Shown piece by piece: positions 1 through 11,056 of a DNA stretch of 64,000 nucleotides. The notes beneath the pieces were generated by a model. The model searched no databases. It saw only the letters and a list, made by a program, of their open reading frames with translations, and had not been told where the DNA came from. The stretch's first letter is position 1. Each line of letters begins with the position of its first letter. Origin of the DNA: Moesziomyces globuligerus (taxonomy: Eukaryota; Basidiomycota; Ustilaginomycetes; Ustilaginales; Ustilaginaceae); the NCBI GenBank assembly GCA_030849465.1, contig JARVLF010000001.1, forward strand, positions 372,001 through 436,000, in the 5' to 3' direction. Position numbers and translations under genes: made by a program.

Positions 1-1185
1 TGCCGCTGGCCATCTCTGCTCCTCGCTTTGGCACCGACAGCCCTGCCAAAAGCAAAGCAAGAGCAAAGCAAGAGCAAAGCAAGAGCAAGCAACGCAACAG
101 CGAAGCGCTGAGTTCGGCTTGGCTCGGCTTGGCTCGGCCTCCCCGTCGTCGTTCTTGGCTCGCCAACTCCATCCTCCTCCTCCTGGCCTTGGCACTCGCC
201 ACCGCCATCCTCGCGCTCCTCGCAGACGTCGCCCGTCTGCCTTCACTCCTCCATCTCACCCGTACGCATATCCTACACCGCCTAGCCTCGCCCTAGCACG
301 CTGCCGCCATCGCCGCTTGCCAACTCCCACCATCTCGGCCGCTGCCTCCACCCCCTTTCACTCGATCACCCTCTCGCTGCTGATACCCAACCATCGTCCG
401 TCTCGCCGCTCTGACATCCGACTAGAGTAGCTCACATCGTACCGCACTCGCTCGACCTTGCACGCACCCATCCATCCTCCTCCGTGCGCTCCCGACGTCG
501 CTTCCAAAGCTTGCCCCCCCTCCGCCGTGCGCACAAGCGCGTCTCTTTCTTGGCGCCGGTCCGTCCGCCTACCCAACGCCCCGCAGCGCGTGCAGCTCCC
601 AGGTGCACACTCTCGATCGCCACTAGGCTTCGTCCCACCAACCCTGTACGCATCTGCCGCTCCCGAAGCAACGCCCGTGTCCACTCCCGGCCCCTTTCAT
701 TTCGCCCGGCTTCATCTCGCCGAAAAGCCTGCATCTTGGCGGATCCCGATCATCAAGCTTCCAGCCTGCACACACGCTCCAGCCCGCTCCAGCCACAAGC
801 TCATCCTTCGCGCCATTCTTTTTCTTCGGCCTCAGAAGCCCAAGATTAAGCTTCGCTCGCCCTCCCCAACCAAGCTCTCCGCATCAGCCTCAAACCTTGC
901 CCTTCCCCTTGCCTTCCAACTCAACCAGGGCGCACTCACCTCGCCCCTCCTCTGCGCCCCTTATCAAGTGACCTTGCACTCGCCACTCAACCCTCGGCCG
1001 CGCTTGATTCGCTCGAACCGCTCTTCCCTGGCAACCTCAAGCGCAGCCCCTTGATACCAACCCCATTCTCCCTCCTCGGGTCCTCCTCGAGTCTCCACAA
1101 CCCCTCCGACGGACACTCTTGTGGCACCCACAGCGTCGTACGCTCCATCGCCTGCTACCCCTTCTGCTTAACCCACCGATAGAAG
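1..1185. other. Gene-free leader region before the first gene
   Basis: No convincing gene is visible. The stretch is pyrimidine-rich (C, CT and CCT runs), so it has several open frames, but these would encode low-complexity Pro/Ser/Arg/Ala proteins with no recognisable domain. It probably holds the promoter and a long 5' leader of the arrestin-like gene that starts at 1186. An 11-bp tandem repeat sits at 51-90. Confidence 0.6.
51..90. repeat. 11-bp tandem repeat, about 3.6 copies
   Basis: The unit AGCAAAGCAAG repeats exactly with an 11-bp period at 51-61, 62-72 and 73-83, followed by a partial copy. It lies in non-coding sequence. Confidence 0.9.
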
Positions 1186-4050
1186 ATGGCTTCTGCGCCT
1201 ACACCTGCTCCCCTGCCCACCGAAAGATTGCTCTCGGACCTCTCAAGACCCAACATTGGCGCCGCCCTCGACCCAAGAACCATCTCTGCGCTTCCCGCCG
1301 CTTCGCCATCCAATCGCAACCCTCCGCCACCTCGCTACAAACCTCCCATGCCCACCATGTCGTCCTCCCAGTCGTTCGTCGACAACCCTAAGGCCTACAA
1401 CAACCTCGCTTCGGCCTACGCCAAGCGCTCCGGCACCGCCTCGAGCGCAGGCACCTCCCGCACAGCACTCGGCCCCTCGGACGCCCACCAGCAGGCATAC
1501 GCCGCTCGCAGCCTTCGCCATCGCATGCCATCGCATCCGGGCGCGCCACCACCCCAACACGCCAACACGCTGCAGAGCCGCGTCTTTGGCTTGACCGCCG
1601 ACCTGCGCGAGCCCAGCTCCAACGCACCTTCGCTCGATGACGCCAATCGCATGGCTCGTCTGCTCGGCGAGCAGCGGCCCAACTTTAGCGTCGAGGTCTT
1701 TGCCACCTCGTTCGACCACCGCGGCTATCCCGTGCTCTCGGGCCGCGCCGCCACAGTGCGCGGCGTCGTGCGCATGCCCGCCACCCAGGGCTGCGACGTC
1801 ATGATGACCATCTCGGCGCACACCACCTCGGGCTCGCCAGCAGCCGTATGGCAGGGCACCGCGCTCGCGCCCTGGTCCACCGGCGGCGAGAAGGCCGTCT
1901 TTGAGATCAAGGACCGCCTCGTGGCCAACTACGACCTCGTGCGACCGCGCGCCGCCTACGCGCCGAGGAACGAGGAGCTCATGGAGCCGCCCCAGATCTC
2001 CAAGGACGACCTCGTGCTGCCCATCCCCTTCCAGGTGCAGCTGCCGCTCGGAAAGTCGACCCGCTTCGTCGACGGCGAGATGCAGGCCGTGCCCGTCTCG
2101 CTCCCGCCCAGCTTTGAGATCAGCTCCAAGTTTGCCGCCCAGGAGCGACGCGAGATCCGCCTCGCCACCAAGGGCAAGGCAAAGGGCCCCATCGCCAAGG
2201 AGCTGCTCGAGAAAGGCTTCGAAAAGGTCTACCGCATCGGATGCTACTACCAGGCCACCTGGACGCTCATTCGCCCCACCAACGACAAGTCGCGCAAGTC
2301 CTCCAGCAAGTCGGCAGCCCAGCCTGCCGAGGGGGACAGCCTCACGCTGCCCTTCATCTTCCTCGGCGAGCCCACCACCATGCAGCCGCATCCGTCCACC
2401 TTGCCCTCGACGATCAGCCCGGACGTGTTTCTGGAGCCGGACACGGCGCTCGGCGACCAGTGGTCCATCCACCGCTCGCAGGCCAAGTGGGCCGGATCGC
2501 TGCTCAAGGCGTCGAGGAAGACGGTCGACATGGAGCTGCACATTCCGAACCCGCCCGTGCTGCAGGCGCCCTCGGTGCTGCCCATCATGGTGGTGCTGCG
2601 TCCGACCGATCCGGCGCTCCTCTCGCACATCCGCACGCGCGCGCCGAGCGAGACCTCGACCGCGCCCGGCTCGCCCGCGGTGACGCAGGTGGACGATCCG
2701 ATCGAGACGGTCGCCTCGCCCGTCGTCTCGTCCGGCAGCTCCTTCGCGCCTTCGTCGGCGTCTCAGCAGACGATGCGCGACGCCGACACCGAGTCGATCC
2801 GCACGACGCGCAGCATCATGTCCAAGTTGATGAAGCCCTCGATGACGTTGGCGCGGCTGCCCGGCTCGTCGTCGCGCAAGGGAGGCTCGAGCATCTTTGG
2901 CGGGCGACGCCCCAACACGGCGCCCAGCTCGGGCAGCTCGGATGCGGGTCTGACCGACGCCATGACGGACCGGACGTTTGTGGCTGCGGGCGCCATCCCG
3001 GATCTGGTGAGCCTGGTGTGCGTGTCGCTGATCCAGACGACGTTCAGCAGCAACGACAATGTCAACGACGGGCCCGAGCATCGCCGCAAGTTGCTCTCGG
3101 TCGCCGACCTCGAGGAGGTCGACGTGCACGCGCTGCTGCTCAGCTCCGACTCGTCGGGCAGCCAGCCCGGATCGCGCCCGGGCTCGAGCCGATCGGCCGA
3201 CGAGATGGCGCAGATCAACGCGGCCGCCGCGGCGGCCAAGGCGGCGGGGCTGCGCGTGCTGGTCGGCTCGCTCAAGGTGGCGGGGACGACGCCGCCGAGC
3301 TTCCGATGCCACGGGCTCGAGGTCAAGTACGCGCTCAAGGTGGATCTGCTGCCGGCGAATCGGTGCAACAGCGGCGAGGGCGTCGAGAAGGCGCTGCGCA
3401 ATCTGGGGCTCGGCGGCGGTGGCCGCAGCCGTGGGTTCTCGGACGGCGCGAGCACGACGGCGTCGGTGCATACGCAGACGCAGTTTACGTCGCTGTCTGG
3501 CGACGGCAGCAGCCCGCCGACGACGCCGCCGAACCTCATGTCGCCGTCGCTGTTCGGTTCGCGGTCGCCGGGGATGGAGGCGCAGGGTCCGGCCTCGCGC
3601 GCGTGGACGCGGCCGGCGGCCGAGAGTCGCAATGCGTCGCCGCTGGGCGCGGGCAGCAACGTGCAGAATGTGGGCATGGCCATCTCGACGCACGACGAGA
3701 GCGCGGTGGGTGCGGATACGGCCGAGGCGCAGGAGCTGCTGTCGCCGCAGCTCGAGGCGGCGTCGGCGGGAGCGAGGACGGCGGCGTATCCGAGCGCGTA
3801 TCCGCAGCACGCGTCGCAGGCTGCGGTGGGGCGGACGACGCCGTCGGTGTATGGCTCGCAGATGTCGAGCGCCGCCTCGGTCCGCACGGGCTGGGGCAGC
3901 GGCCACTCGATCTCGGAGGCCTCGCAGATGCAGAGCAGCATCTACATGTCCGAGTGGGGCCGCGACCGCAAGACGGTCTCCAAGATCAACAAGACCATCG
4001 GCGAGATGTGGCTCGACGTCCGCCTCGTCCGTGGCTACAATGCGTTTTAA
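1186..4050 (+). CDS. Arrestin-like domain protein
   Basis: A 954-residue protein encoded without introns from the ATG at 1186. Residues 1-160 are Pro/Ser/Ala-rich and probably disordered. Residues about 165-365 look like an arrestin fold: a beta-rich start (SVEVFATSF), then the pairing LPIPFQVQLP (278-287) and SLPPSFEIS (305-313), and a strand ending YRIGCYYQATWTLIR. Arrestin N domains typically show this F-P-F...LP-S-F pattern. Later beta-type segments (for example GLEVKYALKVDLLPA) are separated by Ser/Gly/Ala-rich linkers, and the C-terminus (GEMWLDVRLVRGYNAF) looks ordered. Fungal alpha-arrestins link Rsp5-type ubiquitin ligases to membrane transporters, but I see no clear PPxY motif here, so that role is unproven. 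The family call is moderate; it could be a smut-specific protein with only a distant arrestin fold. Confidence 0.7.
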   Translation: MASAPTPAPLPTERLLSDLSRPNIGAALDPRTISALPAASPSNRNPPPPRYKPPMPTMSSSQSFVDNPKAYNNLASAYAKRSGTASSAGTSRTALGPSDAHQQAYAARSLRHRMPSHPGAPPPQHANTLQSRVFGLTADLREPSSNAPSLDDANRMARLLGEQRPNFSVEVFATSFDHRGYPVLSGRAATVRGVVRMPATQGCDVMMTISAHTTSGSPAAVWQGTALAPWSTGGEKAVFEIKDRLVANYDLVRPRAAYAPRNEELMEPPQISKDDLVLPIPFQVQLPLGKSTRFVDGEMQAVPVSLPPSFEISSKFAAQERREIRLATKGKAKGPIAKELLEKGFEKVYRIGCYYQATWTLIRPTNDKSRKSSSKSAAQPAEGDSLTLPFIFLGEPTTMQPHPSTLPSTISPDVFLEPDTALGDQWSIHRSQAKWAGSLLKASRKTVDMELHIPNPPVLQAPSVLPIMVVLRPTDPALLSHIRTRAPSETSTAPGSPAVTQVDDPIETVASPVVSSGSSFAPSSASQQTMRDADTESIRTTRSIMSKLMKPSMTLARLPGSSSRKGGSSIFGGRRPNTAPSSGSSDAGLTDAMTDRTFVAAGAIPDLVSLVCVSLIQTTFSSNDNVNDGPEHRRKLLSVADLEEVDVHALLLSSDSSGSQPGSRPGSSRSADEMAQINAAAAAAKAAGLRVLVGSLKVAGTTPPSFRCHGLEVKYALKVDLLPANRCNSGEGVEKALRNLGLGGGGRSRGFSDGASTTASVHTQTQFTSLSGDGSSPPTTPPNLMSPSLFGSRSPGMEAQGPASRAWTRPAAESRNASPLGAGSNVQNVGMAISTHDESAVGADTAEAQELLSPQLEAASAGARTAAYPSAYPQHASQAAVGRTTPSVYGSQMSSAASVRTGWGSGHSISEASQMQSSIYMSEWGRDRKTVSKINKTIGEMWLDVRLVRGYNAF

Positions 4051-4746
4051 CGGCGGTGGCATGGGCGCGGCGCTGCGCCTCATGGGGGAGAGGGGACGGG
4101 CTGGTTCGCTTGAGCCCCTGCTTTGGTACGCTACGTTTAATCAGTTTGCACAAGAGTGTTTTGTGTGTGTGTGTGCGAGAGGGTCTGGCAAGCTCGGTGG
4201 TTCATAGGCTTGCGCAAGGATGAGTAGGGGGTGAGCGGGGTATTCTGGAATAAGCTGTGTCTCCACTAGTCTCCTGATGGGTGATGTCAGTGTCTGGATT
4301 GTTGCGTCGGACGTCAGTGGGATGAGGAGATGGATTGTGAAGGTGCTGCCCGATGTCGATTCGGGCCAGCAATTTGGACCCTGAGCGCAGCGCGGGGCAC
4401 CGCCGAACTCAGCCACAACTGCAGCTCTGCAGCTCTGCAGCTCGACTCGAGCCCGCACTGGCCAGTGCAGCTCAAAGTGGCTCAGTTTTGACCCTCCCCA
4501 CCTCTCACTCTCTCTCTCTGCTCAGCCAAGCGCACTTGATCCCAAACCACGACAGTGCTGGACAACCACAACGCAGCCCTCGACGATCCATCGGTCCAAG
4601 CGATCTGGAGACCAGCGCCGAAAGCTCATTCTATCCACAGCATAAAGACCGTGCTCCTGGCCTAGTCGAAGCGCTGTCGAGCTCCTGCCACTCTTTCGAT
4701 CCGATCTATCCGCAGAAGGGCCTTGTCGGTCGACCGCAAACGCACG
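4051..4746. other. Intergenic region between tandem genes
   Basis: Holds the 3' end of the arrestin-like gene and the promoter of the F-box/RCC1 gene. A short 8-bp repeat (CTGCAGCT, about three copies) lies at 4419-4443. No gene seen. Confidence 0.5.
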
Positions 4747-6669
4747 ATGAATCCTCTGGAGCTGCCGCTGCCCGTGGTGGTGGACAATCTGCTGCCGCTG
4801 CTGTCGAACGCGGACCTCGCGTCGTTGCGCTCGGTGTCTCGGCATGCCAAGGCGCTGGTGGAGGACGAGGTGCTGTGGAAGCGCAAGGTGCTCGCCGACT
4901 TTACCTTCCCACCGCACGCGACCGCACGCATGGGTGGCTGGCACAACCTCTACCGCGGCCTCAGCAATCCGCACGTCTACGTCTGGGGCCAGCTCAGCCA
5001 AGGCCGTCTCGGCATCGACGCGCACCGGCTCGACGCCGCCGTCGTCGACGACGCCAACAGCATCGACGGCGGCATACCCTACCCCGTCCGACTCACCGCC
5101 ATCGGCGGTACGAGCGCCTCGAGCTCGCACGACAGCCGGCCACGTCGACTCGACGGACGCGACGATGACGGCGAGGCCGGCGTGGGGGCTGTGGTGGAGA
5201 TCGTGGCGGGCGGATGGGCGTTCCACGCGCGCACCTCGACGGGCAAGGTGTGGCACTGGGGTACGATGGACGGCGAGACGTTTGCCGGCCCAAATGCATC
5301 GCCGCGCGATCCGGGCGTCGAGGTCGATACGCCCCAGCTCATGCATGGTCTGCCGCGCATCGAGTCGCTCTCGGGCGGCAGATGCCATGCGGTGGCCTTG
5401 ACACACGACCACGAGCTCCTCGAGTGGAGAGCCTGGGGCACCGTCTGGAAACTCCAAGGCCTGCCAATCGGCATCACCAACCCACCCGCATCCTCCACCC
5501 ACTCCCAAGTCGACGGTACAGGCGCGCTGGCTCGCAGCAACATCAAGCAGCTCGAGGCGGGATGGTCGTTCTCGGCGGTGCTGACCCAGACGGGCGAGGT
5601 GTGGATCTGGTATTCCGACTGGAACGCCGATCGGTTCGAGCGCACCTACTACACGGGCCCGGCGCGCGAGAGGATGCTCCACGCCAACCCGCCTGGCTAC
5701 GGCGATCAAAAACTCCTCCCTCTCGACGTAGATCCTCTTCAATTGCCCGGCCTTGCCGCCAGCGGGGGCGAGCGGGATGAACAGCCGCGCATCGTTCAGA
5801 TCGCTGCAGGCGAGGACTTTCTCATCGCGCTGACGGAAGCCGGTACTTTGCATCGGATGGATCTGCATCTGCCGGCGTCGACGGGCGATGAATGGGCGAC
5901 GATGCGCCAGGCGCACGACCTGGTGGGCGGAAGAGAGGATATCGACCTCAGCGCCGTGGTGCATCGGCTGCGCATGCGTCGCTTGCTCGGCTCAGCCACC
6001 TGGGAGGCGCTGACTGCATTCGAGCAGCCGCAGTCGCATCCCGCCTTCGACCCGGCCTGGCTACATGCTCCCACGGGCGTTGGCGAGGTGGGCAAGATCG
6101 CGCATATCTCGGCGCACTTTCGGCGGTTCGTCGCCATCCTCCCACTCATCCACGCGTCGGCTCAAGCAGAGGACGAGGCGGCGCAGAACCAGACGCTGGT
6201 GCTGCTGGGCACGCCCGCGGGAAGCGAGCCCGAGATGGTGCCGGAGCTGCAGGCGCGCGGCGTGATCAAGGTCACCATGGGCGACTACCATTTCGGCGCG
6301 CTGACGCAGCAGGGTGACATCCTCACCTGGGGCGCCTTCTCGAAAGGTGCCCTCGGCAACTGGCCACCACCATGGTCACGACCGCCACCTCGAGCTCAAA
6401 CCACCAACATCACCGAGCATGGTGGAGAGGGGGATGAGGGCGAGCGCGGCTGGTTCAGCAACCTCGTTCCGCTCCCACGCGTCTTCCGCGGCGGTGCGAG
6501 ACCTAGGCTTGGCCTGGCTGCTCGCGCACCCCGCGGTCCACAGACAGACGCTCCTAGCCCCGCAGCGATCCAGATCCACCCGCAGAATGCAGAGCACACG
6601 CCGTTTGCATTCGACATCGCCTTCGCTGGCTGGCACTCCTCCGCCCTCGTCATGCCCTCCCCATCCTGA
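4747..6669 (+). CDS. F-box protein with RCC1-type propeller
   Basis: A 640-residue single-exon protein. The open frame begins at a TTG (4723), but the first in-frame ATG is 4747 and is placed directly before the F-box. Residues 3-50 form an F-box (PLPVVVDNLLPLLSNADLAS, then VLWKRKVL), which in known proteins binds Skp1 within an SCF ubiquitin ligase. The rest carries RCC1-like blades: VYVWGQLSQGRLG (about 77-89), GKVWHWG (about 171), GEVWIWYSDW (about 283) and GDILTWGAFSKGALGNW (about 523). The F-box plus RCC1 architecture is that of yeast Saf1 and related fungal adaptors, where the propeller recruits substrate. The substrate here is unknown. Confidence 0.85.
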   Translation: MNPLELPLPVVVDNLLPLLSNADLASLRSVSRHAKALVEDEVLWKRKVLADFTFPPHATARMGGWHNLYRGLSNPHVYVWGQLSQGRLGIDAHRLDAAVVDDANSIDGGIPYPVRLTAIGGTSASSSHDSRPRRLDGRDDDGEAGVGAVVEIVAGGWAFHARTSTGKVWHWGTMDGETFAGPNASPRDPGVEVDTPQLMHGLPRIESLSGGRCHAVALTHDHELLEWRAWGTVWKLQGLPIGITNPPASSTHSQVDGTGALARSNIKQLEAGWSFSAVLTQTGEVWIWYSDWNADRFERTYYTGPARERMLHANPPGYGDQKLLPLDVDPLQLPGLAASGGERDEQPRIVQIAAGEDFLIALTEAGTLHRMDLHLPASTGDEWATMRQAHDLVGGREDIDLSAVVHRLRMRRLLGSATWEALTAFEQPQSHPAFDPAWLHAPTGVGEVGKIAHISAHFRRFVAILPLIHASAQAEDEAAQNQTLVLLGTPAGSEPEMVPELQARGVIKVTMGDYHFGALTQQGDILTWGAFSKGALGNWPPPWSRPPPRAQTTNITEHGGEGDEGERGWFSNLVPLPRVFRGGARPRLGLAARAPRGPQTDAPSPAAIQIHPQNAEHTPFAFDIAFAGWHSSALVMPSPS

Positions 6670-6780
6670 CCTGCCCCCGCGCATACACTCGTACGACGGC
6701 TCGAACCACACATTTGACAGTCACAGACACGGTGAAAAGTAGAAAGTGGTGAGTGGCGATTGTTCATGTTTCATGGGCTT

Positions 6781-9157
6781 TTACGCTTGGGCGTGGACGG
6801 TGCGCGGGGTCTGGAGGACGCGCGTGCGCGGCTTGAGATCCGGGGCGAAGCTCGGCGGGGCCTCGCTCGTCGGCGTGGTCGAGGCCGTGTTGTTGGCCGA
6901 AGAGGTGGCGCTGTCCATGGGAGCATTGATGCTCGTGGGCGTCTCGACGGCAAACGCCAAGGGCGAGTCGGTAGCCACGCTCGTTGTGCCATCCGCGTGG
7001 CCCTGCATCCCACCGCTCTCTCCCCTGTCTCGGCGTTGTCCGCGTTGTCCGTGTTGGCCCTCGTTGGGATCATCTCTGTCCCTCCTGGGCCATTCTCCAC
7101 CGCGGGGGCGACGATCGCCACTTCCAGCACCTCTGTCCGCCGGTCCTGGAGCGCCTCCACCCTTGGGTCCTGCACCACCTCCACTGGACGCAGATGGGGC
7201 CCAGCCAGCATCGTCGTCGTCGCGCTCGCCATGCTCGTCGCTGCGCGTCTGGCTGAGCCGAGTGAGCGTAGCGAGGAGGCTCGACATGTAGTGGAAGCCC
7301 TCTGTAGGCGCACGCGCCGTTCGGTTCAACAAGGCCGAGACGACGTAGATGATCTTGCTGATGAGGCTGTGACCGTTGCTAGCGAGCGCGTCGAGGGGCA
7401 AGCTGTTGAAGACGCGGAGCATCCTCTGCGCCGCCTCGTGCCACGAATCGGTCTGCACGTCCTCGGGAGCGCTACCGCCGGGCGCGCCGTGGCGGAGTTT
7501 GAGATCGCGGATGCGCGTGACGACCAACTCGCGATACTCGGTCACCACCAACCGGATGAGGCTTTCGGTGGCGACGATGTTGGCGTGCATCGTGCACATG
7601 GGCGAGAGCACGGGCGTGCTGCTCGGCGGCGGCGAAGGCCGAAACACATTCACCAAGTCGACCATCGTCATCCCCGCCCCCTGCCCGCTCGTCAGCGGAT
7701 CCAACACCGCCTGCGTTGACCCCACCTCGTGCGCCGTCGGTTCCGCCGAGGGTCGGGGCGAGTTTTTGGCCGACGAGTTGGTCGACGATCGCGCCTCGGC
7801 ATTCGGCAGCCCGTCGCGCGTAAACGTCTCGGCAGGCCAAGGCCACGCCGACGTCCCCGCCACATGGTTGCCCAACGCCGTCTGCGTCGCTGCATCAAAC
7901 CCGATCGCCTGCAGCAGCGGCGCGTGTCCCTGCACCTGCGCCTGCGGTGCTACCGTTTCGAGCGCCGGCATCGTCGCGCCCGGCCGTCGAATCGGCTCGG
8001 GCGGCGCATGCGTATACACAGGCCTCCGCAGCTCCTCGGGCATATCGTCGATCGCCACCTGCAACCTCCGCACCACATCCGCCAGATAGCGTATCCTCGA
8101 CCTCGCCGTGGCGAGCTCGTCGATCGGAAAGCGGCGGTCGCGACGATACGACTCGAGCAGCTCGAGCATGACCTGATGCAGTCTCGTCACGGTCAGAAAA
8201 CCGGAGAGCACGCTGGGGCCCGAAGACACGTGCGTCGGGTCGGCAAGCGCCTCCTCATCGAGCGCGAGCGGCAGCTCGACACACGCGTCGATGGCGTGGA
8301 TGAGCGCCGGCTCGTCCTGGAGCATGGCGATCGTCGTCGAGCTTCCGTGGAGCACCCAGAACATGCGTTTCCTCAGCTCGCGATCCACCGCATTCGCCGT
8401 CGGCTGACGATAGTGCGCAAACGACGACGCATCGAGGCCGTACGGAGCGACATGCCTCGCCTGATTCCTGCGCTCGTCGTGGAGCCCGAGCGTATAGGCG
8501 ACGCGCACGGCCTCGGCGAGCACGGCATTGGCCGCATTGGTCCTGCCGACGGTGCCGAGGTAGATGTGGTCGCAGTAGAGCGTCTTTACGTGGAGGAGCT
8601 GCGGCGGCTCGTAGACGCGCGGCTGCATCCGGCGCGAGGTGAGGTGGCAGATGCGATGCAACCGCCTATACACGGTCCACGGCGCCGGGATCACGGTGCG
8701 CGGACACTGGATGAGCGTATACGAGCTCAGGCTCAGCACAAACGCGAGGAACGCCTCGTCGCGCTCGTCGCGCCGGCTCAGCACGTCGTGGCTGAACGAC
8801 GGCCGATCCACGATGGGCAGCAGCGGCCAGAGGTAGTGGAAGTAGAGCGAGACGATCGCCAGAAACGTCTGCCGCGGCGCAATGTCGTCCAGCGAGCGCG
8901 GTCGCTCCACCGGTCCGCAGTACATGGTCGATAGACTCGGCCCCCCCTTGCTCCTCCGGCCTGAGCCCGACGCGTGCACCGCCTCGGGCGGTGCCGACGC
9001 CTGCGCCGCGCTGGGCCGTGCATGCATTGTAGCTTGCTCGACAGGCGCCAGCGGCGCTGCTGCCGGCACGGGCGACTGCACCCGAGAGAACGAGGGGATA
9101 GGCAGGGGCAGCTGCGTTGCGCTCAGATCGAAAGCCATGGCATCCGCCTGTTCAGCG

Positions 9158-9193
<36 letters not shown>

Positions 9194-10068
9194 GGATGAT
9201 GCTGGTGTTGGGGTTGCGGTTGCGGTTGGTGCGCATGGTGCAAGTGGTGAGGATTGGCCAGCTGTGCGAGCGAGGCGAGGGGCGGATTGGACCTGGAGCT
9301 GCCTGCGTCTGACCTAGGCGCATGCCAGGACGAGGAGCCGGCATAGCTGCCCGGCGTGGCGGACGAAGCGTTGGACACGCTCATGGCGGGCGAGGGGCCG
9401 CCGAGGGCGCCGACGGCGTGTGCGGAAAAGTCAAACGGCGAAGCGGCGGGCATGTGTGCAAACTGTGCCGGCGTCATGGCGAGCATGTTGCCGTTGAGGT
9501 AGGCGTCAAAGTTGGTTGTGCCGCTCCAAGACGAGCTGCGGGTCTGGGAGCCCGGTGCTGAGCTGGGGGCAAAGTTGTGCTGCGCGAGCGCGCGGTACCA
9601 GCTCTCGTCGGAAGGCGAAGCGGCGCCTGCGCTGGCTGCGGGCGCGATGCCTGGCGAGGGCGCTGCGATGCCCGACGGCGTAGGCGCGTATGCGGAGGTG
9701 GATGCGCGTGCGTGGGGCGGCCTGGACGGGTGGTGGGTGGTTGGCTTGGGGTGCTGAGCGTGCGCGTCGGCCTCCTTGCGTGCGGTCTTTGCAAACGAGC
9801 TCTGCGGGCCGGGGCGCTTGGGGACGTAGTCAAAGGTGCACTTTGCGTCGATGGCGCGGCACTGGACGCAGCGGCTCTCGGCGCCCGCCTCGAGGCCCTC
9901 GACGGCGAGGCGGACGCACTTGATCTTGCGCGAGCGGCACGTGTCGCACGACTGCGGACGCTTGCGCTTGGCCGACTGCGCCGCCTCCATGTGCGCCTCG
10001 TCCGCCGTACGCTTGGCCGCCTCGCCGCCGAGGCCGTAGTGCGATGCCGACGAGTCGTGCGACGACAT
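6781..10068 (-). CDS. Zn2Cys6 fungal transcription factor
   Basis: A 1095-residue single-exon protein starting at the ATG ending at 10068. The N-terminus has a binuclear zinc cluster: Cys41, 44, 51, 67, 70 and 77 (CX2CX6CX15CX2CX6C), preceded by a basic KRKRP stretch. The CX15 loop is long. A Ser/Pro/Ala/His-rich linker follows, with an 11-residue polyglutamine run encoded by (CTG)11 at 9160-9192. From about residue 400 the sequence fits the fungal-specific transcription factor middle domain (FLAIVSLYFHYLWPLLPIVD, then AVRVAYTLGLHDERR). A Gly/Pro/Asp-rich tail ends the protein. It should act in the nucleus on CGG-type sites. Target genes cannot be read from the sequence. It converges with the F-box/RCC1 gene. 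Confidence 0.9.
9160..9192. repeat. (CTG)11 triplet run coding polyglutamine
   Basis: Eleven uninterrupted CTG units on the plus strand, read as CAG (Gln) in the transcription factor on the minus strand. Confidence 0.95.
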
Positions 10069-10965
10069 GACCCGGAGAGTGTCGATTGTAGTGATTGCGG
10101 AGCTGGGAAGGTGGGTGTGTCTGGCCGGCTAAGCGCCCTAGGAAGACCGCATAGTCCGAATGCGCGTGTGTGTGCTGGAGACAAGTGCTGAAGAGAGACG
10201 ATGGTGTGGACGAGAAGGCGGTTGGGATGGTGGAGGCGAAAGGCAAGTCGGTGGGGTCGGTGGAGTCAGCCGTCCTGCAGCAGCAGCAGAAGCAGCAGCG
10301 AACATCCGCTTCCGCTTTGTGACTGGGCGGGCACGAGGTGGTCGAAGGGGGAAGAAGCACCGAAGCCTGCAAGGGCGATGCTGCTGATGCTGCTGATACA
10401 ATGCTTACAAGCAGGGTTGGATGCTGGTCGAGCGATGCAGCGCGGCAGAGGCGAGCCGTCGAACAACGCGGCTAGGGGCTGTAGATCGGCCAGAGGAGCC
10501 GCTGCGATCTAGGATGTCGCCATCCAAGCTCGAGCTCGGCTTGGACCCGATCGAGGCGTTTGGCTCCCAAGCCAAGCGCTTTGGTTGGTTGGGGGTTGGT
10601 TTGGGTTGGTTTGGTGGTGTCGACGAGGCGATTCTCGAGTTTTGGGCGTGATTGATGCCGGGTGATGCACACTCGTTGACGGAGATGCCGACGGAGATGT
10701 CGAGTGCGATTGGCTGATGGCTGATGGCTGATGCGAAGGCGAGGCTGCAGCTGCAAGGACCCTGACTCGACTCTTCCCAAGAGCAACCAAAAGTTGCAGT
10801 TTGGGCTTGGCAGGCTTGCGCCCATTGTCTGCACGATGCGGCCGACGGCCATGCAGCAAAAAAGCTCGAGATGATCCGATCCGATTACAGCAGCCGAGCC
10901 CAGCGGCGCTCCAAAAAAGGATCTCGAAAAGGTCCGAAAAATCCAACCCAAACTCGTCTGATCAG

Positions 10966-11056
10966 TCCAGATGATGCTGCACTGATGCTCTGGCTGATGC
11001 TCCGCTGATGCAGCGCAGCTGATGGACAGCAGATGCACAGCAGATGCACAGCAGAT
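10966..11056. repeat. Imperfect CTGATGC / CAGATGCACAG iterations
   Basis: CTGATGC-like words recur about every 10-14 bp, followed by near-exact copies of CAGATGCACAG. Non-coding; copies are imperfect. Confidence 0.6.

Noticed and set aside
1243..4083. 946-codon open frame antisense to the arrestin-like gene
   Set aside because: Its product is Arg/His/Gly-rich without domains. Strong GC bias at third codon positions leaves long antisense frames open.
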